From assembly GCA_028066355.1 (NCBI GenBank), contig JALCBP010000006.1, forward strand, positions 11,905 to 75,904: DNA of 64,000 nucleotides, read 5' to 3'. Numbering within the stretch: the stretch's first letter is position 1; the number at the start of each line of letters is the position of its first letter. The stretch comes from UBA1268 sp002694955 (GTDB taxonomy: Bacteria; Planctomycetota; Planctomycetia; Pirellulales; UBA1268). Under the pieces are notes generated by a model. It had not been told where the DNA came from and searched no databases. It worked only from the letters and a program-made list of their open reading frames with translations. Made by a program: the position numbers and the translations under genes. Below, piece after piece: positions 58,212-64,000 of this stretch.

Positions 58212-59408
58212 TTACTGACGAATTGCCTCGCCACCCATTTTTGATCCCATGGCACCCCAGACACCATAAGGTGAAGGAGTTGGATTAGCTAAACGATCAA
58301 CACCACTGCCAACTTTTTTGGTCAGATCACCGGTATCGATGTTGTCGTTTACAAATCGGGTACTCGCATCAGCCATCGCAAGCACAACTCCACCCGGATG
58401 GTAAGAAGATGCTGACAAAACACCGTGATTCCAATTTACAGGGTTTTGCACAACACCACACGATGGCGAGTTGGGTGGCAGCACCGTGTTAAATCCTGTC
58501 CTTGAAATGTAACCATCAACAAAGTTACCACCCTTAATCGAGTGAAGAGACTGGCCAGCTACGAACTTCTGTCCATCACGGACTGCTAAACACCTACTCG
58601 GGTTATTCTGCACACCCGCAACACCAATTGCTTCAGCCGTCCGATAGTCTTCATTTGTTGCCGAGATATTAGTCCGACCGTTTCCAACACACCCCTCACT
58701 GATAAGAGCTGTATTCGATAGACCGTCAGTGACCTCTCTAAATTCAATTCCTCGTTTTGTCGCGTTGTCAAGGGGCGTTGTCGGGTTTTGTACGGGATAT
58801 GAGGCATTCCCAAACATACCGCGATACCATTCCTTCCAAACGCGCCCTGCGGGGTCGCTCTGAGGAAAATACCGTTGACGCAGGTTCACTGTACTGTCGC
58901 CATAGCAACCGAGATAATTAGTTGGCGCGTACTGACCTGCAGCTACTGTCGGTTGCGTATCTGATGGACAGCGGAGAAAGGTCGGTTCACCAATACCTGG
59001 CCGACCATATCTTAAAGCCCCGTGCCAAACGGGCTTGTCAGGAAACGAAGCAATTGTATCTGCAACCATCTGCTGTTCCATAAACGGCATCACTTGAGCT
59101 ATCCAAGACAAACGTCCGCCCTGACTAATCCCAGGACCAACCCACTTCGTGTATGTGCCACCCTGACCGGAAGGGAAGGCCCCATTTGAATCCGAGAAAG
59201 TATGGCAAGCCAAGGCTAATTGCTTCACTTGGTTCGTGCACGCGCTACGACGAGCAGCTTCACGTGCCTGCTGAACTGCCGGCAACAACAAGCCGACAAG
59301 AACACCAATAATGGCAATAACCACGAGTAGTTCAATCAGCGTGAAGCCGACTCTGCGTTTGTCAGCAGGTGGAGCACCACACCGCAATGCATATTGAAAA
59401 GTAGACAT
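58212..59408 (-). CDS. DUF1559 protein with type IV pilin-like N-terminus
   Basis: This 398-residue protein has the prepilin signature RRVGFTLIELLVVIAIIGVL, in which the peptidase would cut before Phe and the new N-terminus is the methylated hydrophobic helix. The DUF1559 domain follows, opening with PAVQQAREAARRSACTNQVK and AFPSGQGGTYTKW and ending in a motif about a Gly-rich HPGGVVLAMADAS. This family is greatly expanded in planctomycetes and is thought to be surface-exposed, but its role is not known. The ATG at 59408 is chosen because GAAGG lies eight bases upstream. Confidence 0.92.
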   Translation of the reverse strand: MSTFQYALRCGAPPADKRRVGFTLIELLVVIAIIGVLVGLLLPAVQQAREAARRSACTNQVKQLALACHTFSDSNGAFPSGQGGTYTKWVGPGISQGGRLSWIAQVMPFMEQQMVADTIASFPDKPVWHGALRYGRPGIGEPTFLRCPSDTQPTVAAGQYAPTNYLGCYGDSTVNLRQRYFPQSDPAGRVWKEWYRGMFGNASYPVQNPTTPLDNATKRGIEFREVTDGLSNTALISEGCVGNGRTNISATNEDYRTAEAIGVAGVQNNPSRCLAVRDGQKFVAGQSLHSIKGGNFVDGYISRTGFNTVLPPNSPSCGVVQNPVNWNHGVLSASSYHPGGVVLAMADASTRFVNDNIDTGDLTKKVGSGVDRLANPTPSPYGVWGAMGSKMGGEAIRQ

Positions 59409-59609
59409 AGTAAAAACCTTCAGAAAAAGTATTAAATATTCATTCCTCACCAAAAACTAACACTACAAATATGACAAAGCAGCAACTTAAGGACAACTGC
59501 TATTTTTCTGCTTGTTTCCGGCCAACTGATCACACTAACGCCTGAAAGCGGTTTCACGGCTTGGTTGCTGCTTGTGATTCTACTTAATTATCAAAACTCA
59601 CCATGAAGT

Positions 59610-60377
59610 TCAGCCGCACCATGTGGCCACCTCCCGGAGCGCTGGCAGACAATCTGTCTGACTTGGCCAATACTCGAGCCCGACATAGCCCGCAAAACCA
59701 GTCGCTCGGATCTGTTCGAAAACGTAGGGGTATGCGATTTCACTATTTTGCAATTCATGACGTCCAGGATTTCCGGCGGCGTGAAAATGACCGATTTTAT
59801 TTATGTTCCGCCGAATGTTCTCGACCAGATCACCTTCACTGATCTGCTGATGATAAATATCGAAAACAACTTTAATGTTGTCGCTATTCACTTCATTAAT
59901 AATCTGAAAGGCCTCGTCACTACGAACGAGATAATATCCGGGATGGTTCACTCGTTCATTGAGTGGTTCAATGACCAAGGTAATGCCAGATTGCTCAAGG
60001 AGTGGAGCAACCTCTCGTAACCCATCGACTAACGACTCATGCTGCGCCGCCCGCGGTACACCCTCTTGAAAATCACCGACTTGCGAAATAAGAATATTTG
60101 TTCCGAGCTTGTGGGCTGCTTCAATCGACGCCGCTACCCCATCAACATACGCAGAACGATCAGCTGGATTCACAAGGCTAATAAACTTGGTACAGCAAGC
60201 GGATATTACTAACTCATTTTGTAGTTGCGCTTCCTGCAAAGCATCGAGGTCTTTGTCCCACCAGCCCCAGAACTCAATGGCTGGTATACCTGCTTGTCGG
60301 ACCATCTGACATGCATGCTGGAACGACTGTCCTTCGAATACAGAATCAATACAAACAGATGGTTTAAAGTCGGTCAT
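59610..60377 (-). CDS. Hydroxypyruvate isomerase-like TIM-barrel protein
   Basis: This 255-residue protein has the xylose-isomerase-like TIM barrel, with AIEFWGWWDKDLDALQE, NILISQVGDFQEG, LVIEPLNERVNHPGYYL and KVVFDIYHQQISEGD, in which Glu and Asp at the strand ends bind the metal. The family includes hydroxypyruvate isomerase (Hyi) and sugar epimerases, so the substrate is uncertain. It lies 38 bases downstream of an SSS-family transporter gene on the same strand, which suggests uptake and use of a small sugar or organic acid. Confidence 0.85.
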   Translation of the reverse strand: MTDFKPSVCIDSVFEGQSFQHACQMVRQAGIPAIEFWGWWDKDLDALQEAQLQNELVISACCTKFISLVNPADRSAYVDGVAASIEAAHKLGTNILISQVGDFQEGVPRAAQHESLVDGLREVAPLLEQSGITLVIEPLNERVNHPGYYLVRSDEAFQIINEVNSDNIKVVFDIYHQQISEGDLVENIRRNINKIGHFHAAGNPGRHELQNSEIAYPYVFEQIRATGFAGYVGLEYWPSQTDCLPALREVATWCG

Positions 60378-60415
60378 ATATCCTGCTGTTCACTTTCTAC
60401 TACTGACTGGTCCTC

Positions 60416-62047
60416 TTATAAAATCGCGAGCATGGCGTACAAAACAACTACTGTTGTCACCAGTCCCACGCCGACATACGGAGCAGGGGCCCACGGCGTA
60501 AGATCTACTTTCTTCGCGTCCTTTTGCAGATAAGCAACCTCACGCTTCATAAATTTCCCTAGGACAAGTTGCAGAATTACCAAAGCAATAAAGACTGCGC
60601 CCATAAAGTGATATCCCGAACCAAATACATCCTGAATGAACGATTCTCCGAAAAAGGTCCCCCAGATCATGACGCTCAAGCCAACCAGAATCGTAATAAA
60701 GGCAGTTCGCCCATTCACCCATCGGTTCAGCATGCCAACGAGGATGACAGCTAGTAGCGGTATAAAGTAGACGCCGTTCAGTTTTTGGAAGTATCCAAAA
60801 ATTCCATCGATACCCATGAAAATGAGCGGAGCACCGACGGCGGCAAACACTGCTACAAGCCCACTACACCAGCGCCCCGACTGGACAACCTGCTCCATGG
60901 TTGCATCCGGCCGAATGCTTTTCTTGTAGACCCCAAGCGAAAACAGGGTGGCGCTCGAATTCAAAACAGAATTGAACGTTGACAAAATAGAACCGACGAC
61001 CACAGCCGCAAAAAAACCTGTAAGTGGTGCTGGTAGAACCAGTCGAACGAGTGACCCGTATACCTTCGAATCATCTCGCTGCCCCGAAGCATTGAGAAGC
61101 ATTGCATTAAATTCTGAATCCTGGTTTGCGATATAGAGCGCAACAATCCCAGGTAGAACGAGAATAATGGGCGCGAGTATCTTGAAAAATGCAGCAAGGA
61201 GTACACCCTTTTGGCCTTCTGCCAGATTTTTGGCACCAAATGTGCGCTGAATGATTTGCTGGTTTGTGCACCAATAGAAAAAATTTAGAAGTAAGACTCC
61301 GGTAAACAGTGTGGGCCAATGCACGTCCTCACCGGTTCTACCAAGGGACATGAAGGCGTCCGGATTATCTTTCTTGATATTGGAAATTGTTGTAAAGAAA
61401 GACGCATTTTCTCCAGCGGCATACGCAAAAGAGTAATACGTAATTAGAAAACCACCAACGAGTAACCCAAGTCCGTTAAAGGTATCGGAAACAGCGACTG
61501 CCCGAAGTCCACCGAATACTGCATATGCAGAGCCAACCACTGCAATAAACGCAACAACTGCCCATATTGTGCCCGCCTCGCTTAGGCCTAATTTGACCTG
61601 AAGATCAAGCATATGGGTAAGCGCACTCGCGCCACTAAAAAGTACAAATGGCAGCAGAATTAACATATAGGCAATGATGAAAATACCTGTTGTCAGTGAA
61701 CGGACATTCGAGTCGTAACGCTCCTCGAGAAATTGTGGAATAGTTGCGATACCTGATTTCAAATATCGAGGCAGAAAAAAGAGTGCGAGCACAACCAGCG
61801 ACATACCGGCGATCACTTCCCACGCCATCACAGACAGTCCTTCTTTAAAGGCTCCGCCATTTAAACCCACAAGCTGCTCGGTCGAGAGATTCGTCAAAAG
61901 CAGCGAACCGGCAATAACTACCCCTGGAAGACTTCGTCCGGCAAGAAAAAAACCGTCCTCAGTATTGGTGACTTTTCCACGAGTGATAAACCACGTCAGG
62001 AATGCAACTAAGGCGGTAAAGAGAACAAATGTAATAAGAGAAATCAT
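60416..62047 (-). CDS. Sodium:solute symporter (SSS family)
   Basis: This 543-residue protein has about 13-14 membrane helices. It starts in the SSS pattern (FVLFTALVAFLTWFITRG, FFLAGRSLPGVVIAGSL) and has GATSALTHM-like and LSTFNSVLNSSATLFSLGVY segments, in which the conserved Ser/Thr of the Na2 site are expected. It resembles the SGLT-like subgroup of sugar transporters. It is expressed with the downstream isomerase-like gene. The substrate is inferred to be a sugar or related compound. Confidence 0.92.
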   Translation of the reverse strand: MISLITFVLFTALVAFLTWFITRGKVTNTEDGFFLAGRSLPGVVIAGSLLLTNLSTEQLVGLNGGAFKEGLSVMAWEVIAGMSLVVLALFFLPRYLKSGIATIPQFLEERYDSNVRSLTTGIFIIAYMLILLPFVLFSGASALTHMLDLQVKLGLSEAGTIWAVVAFIAVVGSAYAVFGGLRAVAVSDTFNGLGLLVGGFLITYYSFAYAAGENASFFTTISNIKKDNPDAFMSLGRTGEDVHWPTLFTGVLLLNFFYWCTNQQIIQRTFGAKNLAEGQKGVLLAAFFKILAPIILVLPGIVALYIANQDSEFNAMLLNASGQRDDSKVYGSLVRLVLPAPLTGFFAAVVVGSILSTFNSVLNSSATLFSLGVYKKSIRPDATMEQVVQSGRWCSGLVAVFAAVGAPLIFMGIDGIFGYFQKLNGVYFIPLLAVILVGMLNRWVNGRTAFITILVGLSVMIWGTFFGESFIQDVFGSGYHFMGAVFIALVILQLVLGKFMKREVAYLQKDAKKVDLTPWAPAPYVGVGLVTTVVVLYAMLAIL

Positions 62048-62224
62048 GAAGCACCGACCTCTTCGAGCGAACTTGTGGAAAAAGACCCAGCACTAGGATA
62101 CCCGACGCGAATCTTTTTGCACTTCGTCACAAAAAGATTCAGGACAAGCCAAACCTAATCAAGCTGGCTTTGACGAGTATTGTCCATTACTTTAACTCAG
62201 GACTGCAAAAACTCGCCAACTGCT

Positions 62225-63685
62225 TCAACCACCGACAAACAAACGAATCAGTGGATTTTTATGAAGTTCCTCAACTGCATGAGGTTGCGTTTCATTTGCC
62301 GATTCGGCGAGCATTAACGCAGCATGTCTGCCACTACGAACAGCACCCTCCATCGTGGAGGGCCAACCGGTCTGCGTCCAATCACCGGCAAGAAAAAGAT
62401 TTCTAATTGGAGTCACCGCCGCAGGCCGTACCATGTCAATTCCCGGTCTTACCGAAAGGACTGCTGTGGGATCAGTCACAACACGGGAGCGTATCAGACG
62501 AGCAGTTTGTGCATCTGGAAAGATTTCTCGCAACTCAGATACAACTGTCTCCAGTAGTTGTTCTCTATTTCCATCACAGAGTCCGCGTGAGGCACTAATC
62601 ACAACTTGGCAATGGTAGGCCTTCTCGCTTTTCCCTTCACTAGACAATTCTTCGTGCTTCTGAACGTGTTCTTCGCCGCCTCGAAAAACCCACTGTGACA
62701 CCCGTCCAACAAGCACAGCGTGAGGCAAATCCACTATCTGTCGATCAAACCACAGATGAACTGCGGTGATCGGTGATCCAACAAATGAATCGTCCACAGG
62801 GGGTAAGACTTCAGGAACAAGCCTCGCAGCTGCTCGCCATGGAACAGCAAGAACAACAGCTTCCGCGGGCGTAACCTCTTCACCGCACCAGACTCCCGTC
62901 ACGTCATGAGACTCACCGTACTGAATCCCCGTGGCAGTCCGGCTCGTATGAACCACCACCCCTTGGTCTTGGAGCCACGAGACGAGCTTCTTTCCAAAGA
63001 GTTCCCCTAGAGGCTGAGTTGGCACCAAAAGATCTGCCGCCTGAGGGTGCGCAAAAAAACCGTCAACAACCACTTTTCTTACAGCGGTAATTCCTACTAA
63101 TTCAATTGACTCACCTAATGCACTTTCAATCACAGGCTGCCAGAATAGCTGAATGACTCGCTCCGGCTGCCGAGATCGAAGCCACATCGCTGCTGTAGGC
63201 TCTGTGTCATCTGTTGCGAATACTTGACGCACCGCCAGTCGCGTCATGCCGTAGACAAGTGATACTTTTTCCCATAGAGAAAAGTGAGACATCCCAAGTA
63301 ACAGTGGTACAAGATGCAGCGGTGCAGGCAGCCATCCGGCTGGCGTGCAGGCTGACCGAGCCCCGTCAGGGCCGATGAACCAAAGCGTCCGATCACGTCG
63401 TAATTGAGACCCAAACCCTGCACGTTGAGAGAGATCAAGAAAGTTCGTGCAACAGCCCATTGCAACATGCTGGCAGGCATCGACAAGACTTCCATCCTGA
63501 GGATCCTCAAACGAAGCCGCTCTCCCACCACAAGTCCGCCTTGATTCAAAAAGCTGAACGTCAAAACCACTTTCGACGAGAGCAGCTGCCGCAGATAGCC
63601 CAGCGAGCCCACCACCAATTACAACGACTCGCGGGCGGCCGCTCAAAGTATCAACGTCTGGTTGGTCTTTATCGATCTGGGTCAT
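62225..63685 (-). CDS. hpnE: Hydroxysqualene dehydroxylase HpnE (FAD-dependent)
   Basis: This 486-residue protein is an FAD-dependent amine-oxidase-type enzyme with the nucleotide-binding motif VVVIGGGLAGLSAAAALVES followed by GGRAASFEDP. The C-terminal GDWTQTGWPSTMEGAVRSG is the FAD contact region of phytoene-desaturase-like proteins. HpnE reduces hydroxysqualene to squalene in the HpnC-HpnD-HpnE route. Its ATG overlaps the stop of hpnD by four bases. The size fits the HpnE family. Confidence 0.93.
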   Translation of the reverse strand: MTQIDKDQPDVDTLSGRPRVVVIGGGLAGLSAAAALVESGFDVQLFESRRTCGGRAASFEDPQDGSLVDACQHVAMGCCTNFLDLSQRAGFGSQLRRDRTLWFIGPDGARSACTPAGWLPAPLHLVPLLLGMSHFSLWEKVSLVYGMTRLAVRQVFATDDTEPTAAMWLRSRQPERVIQLFWQPVIESALGESIELVGITAVRKVVVDGFFAHPQAADLLVPTQPLGELFGKKLVSWLQDQGVVVHTSRTATGIQYGESHDVTGVWCGEEVTPAEAVVLAVPWRAAARLVPEVLPPVDDSFVGSPITAVHLWFDRQIVDLPHAVLVGRVSQWVFRGGEEHVQKHEELSSEGKSEKAYHCQVVISASRGLCDGNREQLLETVVSELREIFPDAQTARLIRSRVVTDPTAVLSVRPGIDMVRPAAVTPIRNLFLAGDWTQTGWPSTMEGAVRSGRHAALMLAESANETQPHAVEELHKNPLIRLFVGG

Positions 63686-64000
63686 GAAATACCTTTAAGA
63701 ACACTGTAGACACCCATGACCGAAAGTCGCCATTTGGATCCACGAATCCGCTGCGTAAAGATTGCTGAACCAGCCTTTTCAACCGTCTGAAGTAATTCCC
63801 GATAGACGCCGTACATCGCCCTGAAGACGCGCTGACCTTCACTCGAAAGAAAATCGTCCAAATGCCTCGCTTCAGCAAACCATCTGTGGGCACGAGATAT
63901 CTCATTACGCGCAAGAACATCAAATTCTGGGCCGATACGACCGAACAAAAAATCTTCTACATCACAGCCTGCTTCATGAAATGATTCTTCAGAAATGTAC
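63682..64000 (-). CDS. hpnD: Presqualene diphosphate synthase HpnD, C-terminal part; 5' end cut by the window
   Basis: About 105 C-terminal residues are present, open to the window edge. EISRAHRWFAEARHLDD and RVFRAMYGVYRELLQTVEK match the C-terminal helices of squalene/phytoene synthase-type HpnD, and the four-base overlap with hpnE confirms the identity. HpnD condenses two farnesyl diphosphates to presqualene diphosphate. HpnC is the usual companion; it is probably upstream, outside the window. HpnC is a paralogue, so a mix-up is possible but less likely because hpnD normally precedes hpnE. Confidence 0.85.
   Translation of the reverse strand, partial: YISEESFHEAGCDVEDFLFGRIGPEFDVLARNEISRAHRWFAEARHLDDFLSSEGQRVFRAMYGVYRELLQTVEKAGSAIFTQRIRGSKWRLSVMGVYSVLKGIS

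Noticed and set aside
1..64000. CRISPR arrays, insertion sequences, prophage or integron
   Set aside because: No regularly spaced repeats, transposase or integrase motifs, terminal inverted repeats or phage genes were seen on either strand.

Overview
The window looks like a piece of a Planctomycetota chromosome, most likely from a Pirellulales-type marine lineage. The evidence is gene content: a type I sulfatase, a DUF1559 protein with a pilin-like N-terminus followed by a small lipoprotein, an HpnD/HpnE squalene pair, a Lys-rich histone-like protein, a membrane-anchored Ser/Thr kinase, a TPR protein with duplicated RNA polymerase alpha-CTD domains, and many secreted proteins without recognisable function. 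Base composition is moderate and even. I see no insertion sequence, prophage, integrase, rRNA or CRISPR array, so this is a core-like region.

Layout. 1-505 is the N-terminal part of a sulfatase. 752-2404 is a CBS/DRTGG-containing pyrophosphatase. 2429-6845 (minus) is a tightly coupled three-gene operon: an ExbB/TolQ/MotA-like channel protein followed by two unusual ExbD-like proteins. 7228-9266 holds a small secreted protein and an HTH protein with a C-terminal membrane anchor. 9290-17233 (minus) has comEC, prmC, prfA, rpmE, a lipoprotein and kdsA. 17234-17936 is non-coding except for tRNA-Thr(CGT); it also holds a candidate small RNA with its own promoter and terminator. 17984-20839 has the TPR/alpha-CTD protein and a Rho_N/DUF4912 protein. 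20953-21180 can fold into a candidate structured RNA. 21201-28859 has secreted and membrane proteins of unknown role plus argG. 29028-38986 has pyk, an SDR, glnD, a cobalamin adenosyltransferase, a TolB-like propeller, proC, the histone-like protein and a YhdH/AcuI-type reductase. 39196-40999 has trxA and a primary-type sigma factor whose 3' ends overlap. 41326-53218 has an unknown membrane protein, btaA/btaB (betaine lipid synthesis), guaB, ilvD, a glutaredoxin-like protein and the kinase. 53315-56759 has surE, guaA and a nucleoside phosphorylase. 56778-62047 has an esterase, the lipoprotein/DUF1559 pair, and a hydroxypyruvate-isomerase-like protein with an SSS transporter. The window ends in hpnE and a partial hpnD.

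How the genes work together. Themes are translation termination (rpmE, prfA, prmC), purine synthesis and salvage (guaB, guaA, phosphorylase, surE), amino-acid synthesis (argG, proC, ilvD), nitrogen signalling (glnD), and membrane lipids (btaAB, hpnDE, kdsA). The least explained parts are the ExbB/ExbD/ExbD operon, the alpha-CTD and membrane-HTH proteins, and the two candidate RNAs. All functional calls come from reading sequence motifs; no database search was possible.
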